Made by a program: the position numbers and the translations under genes | The notes under the pieces: model-generated | What the model was told of the DNA's origin: nothing | Databases searched by the model: none | What the model saw: the letters and a program-made list of their open reading frames with translations, nothing else | NCBI GenBank assembly: GCA_964634685.1 | Contig: CAZWLD010000032.1 | Span: 1-26,596 of the forward strand | Origin: CAZWLD01 sp964634685 | GTDB lineage: Bacteria; Bacillota_I; Bacilli_A; Acholeplasmatales; JAEDCM01 | Direction of reading: 5' to 3' | DNA length: 26,596 nt | Part shown: positions 1-7,607 of the stretch, one piece after another | How the letters are laid out: each line of letters starts with the position of its first letter | How positions within the stretch are numbered: position 1 is the stretch's first letter

Positions 1-1
1 A

Positions 2-61
2 ATGAGGTGTAACATTTTTCCTCACTCAGCTGAAGAAGAGTGTCTCCAAATGTTAGATTAA
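2..61 (+). CDS. C-terminal tail of a probable SufU-type Fe-S scaffold (partial)
   Basis: An open frame enters from the left edge and ends at TAA 59-61 after RCNIFPHSAEEECLQMLD. Its stop overlaps the ATG of sufB in a TAATG arrangement, so the two are translationally coupled. In Firmicutes the gene just before sufB is normally sufU, whose C-terminus carries a conserved Arg/Lys-Cys pair followed by a short hydrophobic stretch. The RC seen here would fit that cysteine. The identity is inferred mostly from gene order, because only 19 residues are visible. Confidence 0.5.
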   Translation: MRCNIFPHSAEEECLQMLD

Positions 62-1464
62 TGAATAATAAAGATATTGATAATATTGTTGGCGATTATA
101 AATATGGCTTTAAAACCGAGACCAAAAGCGTTATTACAACGGGTAAAGGTTTAAGTGAGGATGTCATTCGTCAAATTTCCGCTGCTAAAAATGAACCCGA
201 ATGGATGCTTGAGTTCCGACTAAAGGCTTATGAATCCTTCTTAAAACAAAAAAATCCATCGTGGGGACCTGATTTATCAAGCGTTACCTTCGATGAATAT
301 ACATATTATATAAAATCAACAGAAAAAACAGAAAATGATTGGGATAATGTTCCAACGGAAATAAAGGATACCTTTGATAAATTGGGTATTCAGGAGGCTG
401 AACAAAAGTTTTTGGCTGGTGTTTCAACCCAGTTCGAGAGTGAAGTTGTTTACCATAATACGCTTGTTGAGCTTGAGAAACAAGGCGTAATTTTTTGTGA
501 TACCGATACAGCCGTAAGACTATATCCTGATTTAGTTAAGGAATATTTTGGAAAGGTTGTTCCCTATACCGATAATAAATATGCAGCCTTAAATAGTGCT
601 GTTTGGAGTGGAGGATCCTTTATTTATGTTCCAAAGGGAGTAAAAATTGAGAAGCCACTTCAATCCTATTTCCGTATTAATTCCGAACAAATGGGCCAAT
701 TTGAAAGAACGCTAATTATTGTCGATGATGAAGCTAGTGTTCATTATGTTGAAGGATGCACAGCTCCTTTATATTCGGCTAATAGTCTTCATGCGGCAGT
801 AGTTGAGATTTATGTTAAAAAGCATGCCTATTGCCGTTATTCGACTGTCCAAAATTGGTCAAATAATATTGTTAACCTCGTTACTAAAAGAACCTTAGTT
901 GAGGATTATGGCCATATGGAGTGGATTGATGGTAATATCGGTAGTGGTATCAATATGAAATATCCAGCCTGCATTTTAAATGGTGAAGGAGCAAAAGGGA
1001 CAACCGTATCAATTGCCTTTGCTGGGGCAGGACAATTTCAGGATACTGGGGCCAAAATGATTCATCTAGCTCCTAATACAACCTCAACAATTATCTCGAA
1101 ATCAATCTGCCGCGGTGGCGGAAGAGTTAATTATCGAGGCCTTGTTCGCCATGGAAAACGAGCAAAAGGAGCAAGAAGTCATGTGGAGTGTGACACTATT
1201 ATCTTGGATAATTATAGTTATTCCGATACAATTCCCCAAAATATCGTGTCAAATGATGATGTTTTCTTAGAGCATGAGGCTTCAGTTAGTAAGGTTTCCG
1301 AGGAACAATTGTTTTATTTGATGAGCCGAGGCTTAACGGAAAAGGAAGCAACAGAAATGATTGTCATGGGATTTATTGAACCGTTTGCCAAGGAATTACC
1401 GATGGAATATGCAGTTGAGCTTAATCAATTAATTAAATTAGAAATGAATAATTCAATAGGATAG
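61..1464 (+). CDS. sufB: Fe-S cluster assembly protein SufB
   Basis: SufB is the core subunit of the cytoplasmic SufBCD scaffold that builds Fe-S clusters using sulfur delivered by SufS/SufU. The protein is 467 aa, almost the length of the Bacillus homologue. It aligns with it by eye nearly end to end: EPEWMLEFRLKAYE near the start, SGGSFIYVPKGVK, INSEQMGQFERTLIIVDD, VEGCTAPLYSANSLH, the FLEHEA segment, and the closing block EEQLFYLMSRG...ELPMEYAVELNQLIKLEM. An in-frame GTG at 40 would add seven residues, but it lies inside the upstream gene. ATG 61 overlaps the upstream stop and matches the family length, so it is preferred. The gene ends its operon at a hairpin just after the stop codon. 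Confidence 0.97.
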   Translation: MNNKDIDNIVGDYKYGFKTETKSVITTGKGLSEDVIRQISAAKNEPEWMLEFRLKAYESFLKQKNPSWGPDLSSVTFDEYTYYIKSTEKTENDWDNVPTEIKDTFDKLGIQEAEQKFLAGVSTQFESEVVYHNTLVELEKQGVIFCDTDTAVRLYPDLVKEYFGKVVPYTDNKYAALNSAVWSGGSFIYVPKGVKIEKPLQSYFRINSEQMGQFERTLIIVDDEASVHYVEGCTAPLYSANSLHAAVVEIYVKKHAYCRYSTVQNWSNNIVNLVTKRTLVEDYGHMEWIDGNIGSGINMKYPACILNGEGAKGTTVSIAFAGAGQFQDTGAKMIHLAPNTTSTIISKSICRGGGRVNYRGLVRHGKRAKGARSHVECDTIILDNYSYSDTIPQNIVSNDDVFLEHEASVSKVSEEQLFYLMSRGLTEKEATEMIVMGFIEPFAKELPMEYAVELNQLIKLEMNNSIG

Positions 1465-1465
1465 T

Positions 1466-1497
1466 AAAAAAGCGGTAGATTTTTCTATCGCTTTTTT
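1466..1497. terminator. Bidirectional rho-independent terminator after sufB
   Basis: A 14-bp stem (1466-1479 with 1484-1497, one G-T wobble) encloses a TTTT loop. It has an A-run on the left and a T-run on the right, so it can stop both sufB and the convergent methyltransferase, whose stop codon is at 1507-1509. Confidence 0.85.
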
Positions 1498-1506
1498 AGT
1501 GATGAA

Positions 1507-2259
1507 TTATTTTTTAATTGATTTTGTCGCTAAATACGTTTTGATGTTTAATTCGTGAAGTCTTCCCTCGCCATTTGTATCCTCATAAAGATCAACGAGG
1601 GTAAAGCCAGCCTTTAGCTGACCGCCTATTTGTTCCTCGAGGGTGTGGGAAAATTGCATTCCGCTATCGGTTTCCTCTAAGTATTTTTTGACATTCTCAT
1701 CCTTTGTTGGGTCAAAGGGCATCTTCCAAATGATTTTTTCTTCATTGTCATCGACAATATAATTAATTTCATTTCCCAATCCGGATAGAAGAACTCCTCC
1801 AGGCTTCAAAACACGATATGCTTCTTTAAAAACATGAATTACATCTTTAATATAGCAATTAGAAACGGGGTGAAAGATTAAGTCAAAGGATTCATCTGAA
1901 AAAGGCAGTTTTTTGGTCATATCACCTTCAATAGCATTGATGGAATAGCCTTCTCTTTTGGCCACCAGCAATTCCGATTCGATTTGCTTGTGGGAATAAT
2001 CTAAGACGGTACAATCAGCCCCTAAGGCCGAAAATATTGGCATTTGTTGGCCTCCACCTGAGGCGAGACCGAGGACTTTTTTTCCCTTTAGGTTACCAAT
2101 CCATTCATGAGGAACCTTGATGGTTGGGGTTAATAAAACATCCCATTTTCCTTCCTTGGCGTTAATGAATTCTTGATGAGTAATAGGGATTCCCCATTCC
2201 CAACCTTCTTCAATCCATTTATCGATTGTCATTTTGTTTATATCTTGATAGCTTTTCAT
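1507..2259 (-). CDS. Class I SAM-dependent methyltransferase (UbiE/Methyltransf_11 type)
   Basis: A cytoplasmic 250-aa protein with the Rossmann methyltransferase core. The SAM-binding motif I is VLGLASGGGQQ at about residues 62-72, an acidic residue (D87) ends strand 2 (TVLDYS), GDM lies at 112-114, and LPFSDESFDLIFHP forms motif IV at about 118-131. The central sequence EAYRVLKPGGVLLSG is typical of Methyltransf_11 enzymes. The acceptor cannot be told from sequence. The frame is open further upstream, but ATG 2259 is preceded by an AAAGGA site and the longer version would overlap the upstream gene. The Sel1-repeat gene ends 10 nt upstream on the same strand, so the two form an operon. SAM-binding class is near certain; function is unknown. 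Confidence 0.86.
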   Translation of the reverse strand: MKSYQDINKMTIDKWIEEGWEWGIPITHQEFINAKEGKWDVLLTPTIKVPHEWIGNLKGKKVLGLASGGGQQMPIFSALGADCTVLDYSHKQIESELLVAKREGYSINAIEGDMTKKLPFSDESFDLIFHPVSNCYIKDVIHVFKEAYRVLKPGGVLLSGLGNEINYIVDDNEEKIIWKMPFDPTKDENVKKYLEETDSGMQFSHTLEEQIGGQLKAGFTLVDLYEDTNGEGRLHELNIKTYLATKSIKK

Positions 2260-2269
2260 ATTTTTTCCT

Positions 2270-3229
2270 TTATTCTTTGATTTGATTCTTTTTTTCTTCA
2301 TGCAAATTGCGGTAGTAGAGGGAAAGCTCAGGATTATTATCGCAATATATTTCTGATAATGTTTGATAGGCCGGTAGATATCCTTTATCGGCACAATATT
2401 TTAAAAGTCTAATTCCTTCATCGAGATTTTTTTGACAAATGACACCATTTATATAGGAAAGAGCTAAATTGTATTTTCCATCTAGTAATCCTTTGTTTGC
2501 GGCTTTTTGGAAGCATCTAAAGGCATCCTTATTGCTTTGCTTAATTCCATTGCCACTTAGGTAAAGAATTCCAAGATTGTTGAGGCAATCCGCTGATTCG
2601 GCACCTAATTTAAAATAGCGGGCAGCTTCGATACTGTTAGGCTTTACCCCAAGTCCGTGAAGATAGATATTCCCTAAAAAGAAGTAACTATCTTGGATTC
2701 CTAGTTTGGCGGCTTGCTTGAACAATCGGAGGGCTTCTGTATAATTTATATGATCTTTTTTAAGAAGATATATTTGCCCTAAAGAATACATCGCCTCGGG
2801 TAATCTGATGGCTCTTTGTAATAGCGAAATTTGTTCATTTACATCCGAAATCATCTCAGCCTTTGTGTAACAGGCTTCGATAAAATCGAGATTGCAGGCT
2901 ATATCTAAATATTCAAGGCAAGATGAATCGTTTTTTTCGTTTAATACTTGAAAGAGGATATAAGCAGATTCACCACTTTTTAGTTCAATTCCTTTTTTTA
3001 GATAAGGAATGGCTAAATCGACGTTATTTTCTAAAATATATATCGAAGCTATTGTTAAAATGGCTTGAATGTTATTATTGTCAACGCATTCATTCCATAA
3101 TTTTATTGCTTTTTCACGGTCTTTTTTTACTTCCTTACCTTCGTAGTAAAGAGACCCTAGATAAATTTTGGCTGATTCGATGCCATTGTTCGCATCGTAT
3201 ATTACTTGTGTTAAGTCGGATCTTTTCAT
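2270..3229 (-). CDS. Sel1-like repeat (TPR-type) protein
   Basis: A 319-aa alpha-alpha solenoid protein with no signal peptide or membrane segment, so probably cytoplasmic. Sel1-type repeats are visible as units such as AKIYLGSLYYEGKEVKKDREKAI, AMYSLGQIYLL, SYFFLGNIYLHGLGVKPN, CLNNLGILYLSGNGIKQSN and KYNLALSYINGV, spaced about 36 residues and covering most of the chain; the middle repeats are more diverged. Such proteins act as protein-protein scaffolds, and no enzyme motif is present. The start is ATG 3229, with a GAGG site about 8 nt upstream; an in-frame GTG at 3238 lies inside that site and is rejected. It is the first gene of a two-gene operon with the methyltransferase and is divergent from cca. 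Confidence 0.86.
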   Translation of the reverse strand: MKRSDLTQVIYDANNGIESAKIYLGSLYYEGKEVKKDREKAIKLWNECVDNNNIQAILTIASIYILENNVDLAIPYLKKGIELKSGESAYILFQVLNEKNDSSCLEYLDIACNLDFIEACYTKAEMISDVNEQISLLQRAIRLPEAMYSLGQIYLLKKDHINYTEALRLFKQAAKLGIQDSYFFLGNIYLHGLGVKPNSIEAARYFKLGAESADCLNNLGILYLSGNGIKQSNKDAFRCFQKAANKGLLDGKYNLALSYINGVICQKNLDEGIRLLKYCADKGYLPAYQTLSEIYCDNNPELSLYYRNLHEEKKNQIKE

Positions 3230-3250
3230 TTTACGCACCTCGTATACATT

Positions 3251-3300
3251 TTATCATATTTTTTGGGATTTTTTATAAACATTTTGGACTATCTATGATA
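3251..3300. promoter_or_regulatory. Divergent promoter region between the Sel1 gene and cca
   Basis: The -10-like sequence TATGATAAAAT occurs on both strands: on the minus strand with its TATGAT at 3253-3258 (as ATCATA), and on the plus strand with TATGAT at 3294-3299. Together they form a 10-bp inverted repeat (TTTTATCATA...TATGATAAAA). The -35 elements at 17-nt spacing are poor (TGTTTA minus, TTTTAT plus), so both assignments are tentative. Confidence 0.4.
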
Positions 3301-3343
3301 AAATATTTATGGCAATATTTTTTTTGATTGGTAGGAATTAATT

Positions 3344-4519
3344 ATGGATTATTTAGAGGTAGGGAAAAATATTATAAAAACGCTAAATGATGCCGGCTAT
3401 GAAGCCTATTTTGTTGGTGGAATGGTTAGGGATTATTTGCTAAAGGGAGATGTTCATGATATTGACATCGCCACTAATGCCTTACCAGATGAGGTTATGG
3501 CTCTTTTTCCGCAAACCCACCCTGTTGGAATTAAATTTGGAATGGTTTTGGTTATTAGTAACGGCTTTTCCTTTGAGGTCACAACCTTTAGGACTGATGG
3601 AAAATATGATGATAATCGCCATCCAACTGAGGTTAAATTTGAACGAGATTTAATAAACGATACCAAAAGAAGAGATTTTACCATTAATGGGATGGCTTTA
3701 GATATTAATTTCAAGCTTTTCGATTATAATGACGGCTTAACGGATTTAAAAAATGGAATTATCCGAGCTATCGGTAATCCTTATGAACGATTTAGAGAGG
3801 ATTCCTTACGAATTATTAGAGCAATTTATTTTGTTTCTAAATTAGGCTTTACAATTGAAGCAGAAACGCTAAGGTCGATGATTGAGCTTAAGGATTTATT
3901 AAAGAATATCAAGATTGAAAGAATCTATCAGGAATTGAAAAAAATGGCCGCAGGAGCTTATTTCAATCGAGCCCTAAAGATATTAGATGAAACGAAAATA
4001 AGCGCCTATTTGCCAGATTTAGAAAGAGGAATTCATTATTTAGCTAGCAATGATTTGTCATGTGATTTAGATACATTATTTGTTTTATCCTTCAAGCTTA
4101 ATGAAGAGATGAGTGAGGCTTGGAGGTTATCAACTAATGATTATAACAGGTATCAAATGGCACTTGATTTAGCTTTAGCTGTTGAGGATGGACAATATAA
4201 TCCTTTGCATGTCTATGCAAATAAAAAGGAGAACTGTTTATTGGCTAATAAGGTTAATTCATTATTAGGCTATATGGATTCTTCGGATTTGATTATAAGG
4301 ATTGATAACGAATTACCAATCCATAAAACATGTGATTTAAAATTTAAAGGTCAGGATATCATGATGATGACGAAAAAAGAGCCTTCAGAGTGGCTTGGCG
4401 ATTTAGTTGATGATATCAAATATAAGGTGATTATGGGGGAATTGCCTAATGATTATCAGGCAATTAAAGATTATGTTAGTGAGATTTTGAGAATTGAAGG
4501 TGTTTTAAATGAAAAATAG
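3344..4519 (+). CDS. cca: CCA-adding tRNA nucleotidyltransferase
   Basis: Adds or repairs the 3' CCA end of tRNAs in the cytoplasm. The 391-aa length matches the Bacillus enzyme (about 397 aa). Class II nucleotidyltransferase motifs appear in order: GGMVRD at 25-30, the metal-binding D39 and D41 in HDIDIAT, RRDFTINGMALD at 109-120, and the nucleotide-selection block EDSLRIIRA at 152-160, followed by IERIYQELKKM in the neck helix. The start ATG 3344 has an AGGA site. The final 11 nt overlap the start of pulA, so the two genes are translationally coupled. A full catalytic set is present. Confidence 0.96.
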   Translation: MDYLEVGKNIIKTLNDAGYEAYFVGGMVRDYLLKGDVHDIDIATNALPDEVMALFPQTHPVGIKFGMVLVISNGFSFEVTTFRTDGKYDDNRHPTEVKFERDLINDTKRRDFTINGMALDINFKLFDYNDGLTDLKNGIIRAIGNPYERFREDSLRIIRAIYFVSKLGFTIEAETLRSMIELKDLLKNIKIERIYQELKKMAAGAYFNRALKILDETKISAYLPDLERGIHYLASNDLSCDLDTLFVLSFKLNEEMSEAWRLSTNDYNRYQMALDLALAVEDGQYNPLHVYANKKENCLLANKVNSLLGYMDSSDLIIRIDNELPIHKTCDLKFKGQDIMMMTKKEPSEWLGDLVDDIKYKVIMGELPNDYQAIKDYVSEILRIEGVLNEK

Positions 4520-6599
4520 ATTTTATTCGTATATCGATGGATTTGATCGAATTACAATAATTGTTCCCCATAAATATCGTACGAGTATTGTTAAAAGATT
4601 TGTTATTTCGAGTGGATTAGATAAGGATGAGGTAATAATTAATTCAGTTGAGAATTTAGGAAATGAAAAAAAATATAATTGCTCGATAACGGAAGGTATT
4701 GATTTAACTAAAGACTATGTCATTTTCGATGAACAGGGTGAAAGAAGTAATCTTCGTATTGGAAGTATTTCTCGTAGTCAAATGTTTGAGATGATTTATT
4801 TTTATGATGAAAATGATTTAGGTGTTAGATATTTTCCTGATCATACTGAATTTCGTATTTGGACTCCTGTAGCCAAGGAGGTCGAGCTTGAGTTAATTGA
4901 TTTAAAGGGCGGGGAATCATTTCATGATTTAGAATACCAAGGACGTGGTGTTTGGTATTTGGCCTTAAATGGCGATTATGATTCTTATAAATATCGCTAT
5001 CGTGTTCGCGTGAATGATTTATTTGAAACGACCCTTGATCCATATGCGGTATCTAGTGATGCGAATGCTAATTATAATTATATAATTGATCCGGGTAAGC
5101 TTTATCAATTTACAGCTTTGAAGCCGCATTTTAGTGGTAAAAAAACCGATGCAATTGTCTATGAAATGCATATTCGTGATTTTTCAATTGACCCCTCAAG
5201 TGGCGCTAAGCAAAGAGGAAATTATCTTTCCTTAATTGAAAATTCCCAAACGGTAAATGGAAATAAAACCGGCCTTGATTATATTCAAAGCCTTGGTGTT
5301 ACCCATATTCAATTGATGCCAATTTTTGATTTTGGTGGTGTTGATGAATTATGTAAGGATAAAGACTATAATTGGGGCTATAATCCGGTTCAATTTAATG
5401 TTCCGGAGGGGTGGTTTTCGAGTAAGCCGAATGACCCTTATTGTCGAATTAATGAATTAAGAAAGCTAATTGATGAAGCCCATCGAAGAGGACTAAGAGT
5501 TGTGATGGATGTTGTATATAATCATGTTTATGATATGCGCACCTTCCCATTTGATATTTTAGTTCCAGGATATGGCTATCGCTTTGACCGAAATGGCATT
5601 CGAACTGAGGTATCTGGATGTAAGAATGATTTAGCTTCCGAGCGAAAAATGGTTCGTAAATTTATTCAGGATTCAGTTAAATTTTGGATGAAAAATTATA
5701 ATATTGATGGCTTCCGTTTTGATTTGATGGGATTATTAGATATTGAAACAATGAATAGTATCCAAGGAATTGTCAAAGCCTATGATGAGGCGGGAATTGT
5801 TTATGGCGAAGGTTGGGATATGCCGAATACTCTTGATCCTGAGCTTCGAAGCCATATGCATAATCAACATAAGATGCCAGATATAAGTCATTTTAATGAT
5901 AAATTTCGTAATGTAATTAAGGGCTCTCCTTGGGGCAATTTAGGGTATGCCTTAGGCGGCGATAATACCTTCAATGATGTCCAATATTTATTAACAGGCT
6001 CTTGTATCGATGGCTTTATGTTCAATGGACCTGCTCAATCGGTAAACTATGTTGAGTGTCACGATAATTATACGTTAATGGATACGATAAATCTTCGTTT
6101 AAAGGATTGTAGTATTGAAGAAAAGAAGTATTATCATCGTTTAGCAACTCAAATTGTTTTGATAAGTGAAGGAATGCCTTTTCTTCATGCCGGTCAGGAA
6201 TTCTTTAGAGATAAAAATGGTGTTGAGAATTCTTATAATTCTCCAGATTCTATTAATTCAATTAAATGGGATTTGATGGATGATAATCTTGATTCTGTTA
6301 ATATGGTTCGGGATTTGATTTCCATTCGCAAGGATTTTAAAGAATTCAGATTGTCATCTACTTACTCAATTAAGGAAAGACTACAGTTTCTTGATTATCG
6401 GATTCATAATGTTGTTGGGTATACTATCAATGGTTTAAATCGCAAGGTTTTAGTTATTGTCAAAAATAATTTTGAAGAAAATTATATTAATATTGGGGAA
6501 GAATGGAATTATATCTTTGATGGAATGAAAAGAATTAATATTCCAGCATCGGGATTTCAAGTATTTAAAAAACCAGGAGTATATATTTTTGTAAAATGA
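4509..6599 (+). CDS. pulA: Type I pullulanase (GH13 glycogen debranching enzyme)
   Basis: Hydrolyses alpha-1,6 branches of pullulan, glycogen or limit dextrins. The 696-aa protein has no signal peptide, so it is cytoplasmic like Bacillus AmyX (about 718 aa). An N-terminal region of about 100 residues precedes a CBM48-like module (about 105-185, YFPDHTEFRIWTPVAKEVEL) and a GH13 barrel. The type I signature YNWGYNP is at 287-293. The four GH13 regions are DVVYNH (334-339), GFRFDLMG with nucleophile D405, YGEGWD with acid/base E434, and VECHDN with D519. The start overlaps cca by 11 nt, and the stop overlaps yhaM by 4 nt. It probably works on internal glycogen or imported malto-oligosaccharides; no other glycogen gene lies nearby. 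Confidence 0.95.
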   Translation: MKNRFYSYIDGFDRITIIVPHKYRTSIVKRFVISSGLDKDEVIINSVENLGNEKKYNCSITEGIDLTKDYVIFDEQGERSNLRIGSISRSQMFEMIYFYDENDLGVRYFPDHTEFRIWTPVAKEVELELIDLKGGESFHDLEYQGRGVWYLALNGDYDSYKYRYRVRVNDLFETTLDPYAVSSDANANYNYIIDPGKLYQFTALKPHFSGKKTDAIVYEMHIRDFSIDPSSGAKQRGNYLSLIENSQTVNGNKTGLDYIQSLGVTHIQLMPIFDFGGVDELCKDKDYNWGYNPVQFNVPEGWFSSKPNDPYCRINELRKLIDEAHRRGLRVVMDVVYNHVYDMRTFPFDILVPGYGYRFDRNGIRTEVSGCKNDLASERKMVRKFIQDSVKFWMKNYNIDGFRFDLMGLLDIETMNSIQGIVKAYDEAGIVYGEGWDMPNTLDPELRSHMHNQHKMPDISHFNDKFRNVIKGSPWGNLGYALGGDNTFNDVQYLLTGSCIDGFMFNGPAQSVNYVECHDNYTLMDTINLRLKDCSIEEKKYYHRLATQIVLISEGMPFLHAGQEFFRDKNGVENSYNSPDSINSIKWDLMDDNLDSVNMVRDLISIRKDFKEFRLSSTYSIKERLQFLDYRIHNVVGYTINGLNRKVLVIVKNNFEENYINIGEEWNYIFDGMKRINIPASGFQVFKKPGVYIFVK

Positions 6600-7519
6600 T
6601 TTTAGAGATTAATAACAATTATTGTTTTCTTGGAAAAATTGAAAATATTAATAAAGGGGATACTTGGGCCAATGTAACAGTTATTCTTGAGGATGGCAAT
6701 AAGCAGAATATTAAAATGGATCCCATTATCATTGATAATTACGAATTGAATCTTGTCTATTATTTCGAAACAACCTGTAGAGAAAGAGAAGGGAAACCAT
6801 ATTTGTGGTTGATTTCTTCAAAAACGATTTATGAATATGAAAAAGATCCATCAATTCTAGCTTTAATGATGGAGAAATTTTATGATTATGCCCCGAAGTC
6901 AAAGAATGAAATGCAAGGTATTATTGAAGGCTATTTAGCATTAATAAAAAATGATAATATTAACAAAATTATGAATTTGATTTATCAAAAGCATATCGAT
7001 GAATTCTATGTTTATCCGGCAGCGACTAAATTTCATCATGCCTATGTTGGTGGGCTTGCATATCATACATCAACGATGTTAAAAATGATGGAGAGCTTTA
7101 TTGATTTATATTCCTATCTCAATAAGGATTTATTGATTGCTGGGATTATTCTTCATGATATGGGAAAAATATATGAATTGTCTGGAGCGATTGGGGTAAG
7201 CTACACAACGAAGGGTCAGTTAATTGGACACCTTGTCTTAGAGGCAAATGAAATAAGCTTAGCTGCCAAGGAATTGGATTTATTGGATTCAGAGGAGGCT
7301 ATTTTGCTTAGTCATTTAGTTATCTCTAGTCATGGTGAACCAAACTTTGGAGCGGCGAAGAGACCGATGATTCCAGAAGCTTTGTTAGTTTGGTATTTTG
7401 ATACCATTGATTCGAAAATGACTGTCATTGGTGAGGAATTTAAAAATATTGATGATAATAGCTTTACAGAGCCAATATCGGTTTTAGATCGAAGAAAAAT
7501 GTTTAAGCATAAAATATAA
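6596..7519 (+). CDS. yhaM: 3'-5' exoribonuclease YhaM (OB-fold plus HD domain)
   Basis: A YhaM/Cbf1-family exonuclease of 307 aa, close to the Bacillus protein (314 aa). An N-terminal OB-fold-like nucleic acid binding region (about 1-85) is followed by an HD phosphohydrolase domain. HD-domain residues visible are HHAYVGGLAYHT (147-158), ILHDMGKIYE with the H187-D188 pair, HLVISSHGE, and YFDTIDSKM near the end. The family trims RNA 3' ends in the cytoplasm, and some members also act on DNA. The ATG overlaps the pulA TGA (ATGA), making cca-pulA-yhaM one operon. A hairpin terminator begins at its stop codon. Confidence 0.92.
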   Translation: MILEINNNYCFLGKIENINKGDTWANVTVILEDGNKQNIKMDPIIIDNYELNLVYYFETTCREREGKPYLWLISSKTIYEYEKDPSILALMMEKFYDYAPKSKNEMQGIIEGYLALIKNDNINKIMNLIYQKHIDEFYVYPAATKFHHAYVGGLAYHTSTMLKMMESFIDLYSYLNKDLLIAGIILHDMGKIYELSGAIGVSYTTKGQLIGHLVLEANEISLAAKELDLLDSEEAILLSHLVISSHGEPNFGAAKRPMIPEALLVWYFDTIDSKMTVIGEEFKNIDDNSFTEPISVLDRRKMFKHKI

Positions 7520-7546
7520 GCTGTTCAGATTTGAATGGCTTTTTTT
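7519..7546 (+). terminator. Terminator of the cca-pulA-yhaM operon
   Basis: A 9-bp stem (7519-7527 with 7532-7540, two G-T pairs) with loop GATT is followed by six T residues. It begins at the last base of the yhaM stop codon. Confidence 0.8.
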
Positions 7547-7550
7547 GTAC

Positions 7551-7578
7551 AAAAAAAACGCATCTAATTGATGCGTTT
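7551..7578 (-). terminator. Terminator of the large lipoprotein gene
   Basis: A 9-bp perfect stem (7556-7564 with 7570-7578, core ACGCATC/GATGCGT) is followed on the minus strand by a T-run (A-run 7551-7558 on the plus strand). It lies about 30 nt past the lipoprotein stop codon. A second copy of its right half is repeated in tandem. Confidence 0.8.
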
Positions 7579-7596
7579 CATCTAATTGATGCGTTT
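7561..7596. repeat. Perfect 18-bp tandem duplication in a terminator
   Basis: CATCTAATTGATGCGTTT occurs twice back to back (7561-7578 and 7579-7596). The unit carries the loop and right arm of the terminator hairpin, so a minus-strand transcript can fold with either copy. Confidence 0.95.
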
Positions 7597-7607
7597 AGAT
7601 TGTTTTA

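Noticed and set aside
40..60. GTG 40 as the start of sufB
   Set aside because: It lies inside the end of the upstream gene, while ATG 61 gives the TAATG overlap and the family length.
2923..3327. 134-codon plus-strand open frame rich in Phe and Leu
   Set aside because: It lies antisense to the Sel1-repeat gene, has no ribosome site and its composition is that of a reversed AT-rich gene.
3454..3714. Open frames on both strands within cca
   Set aside because: They overlap the catalytic core of cca, which has a complete motif set; they are shadows of it.
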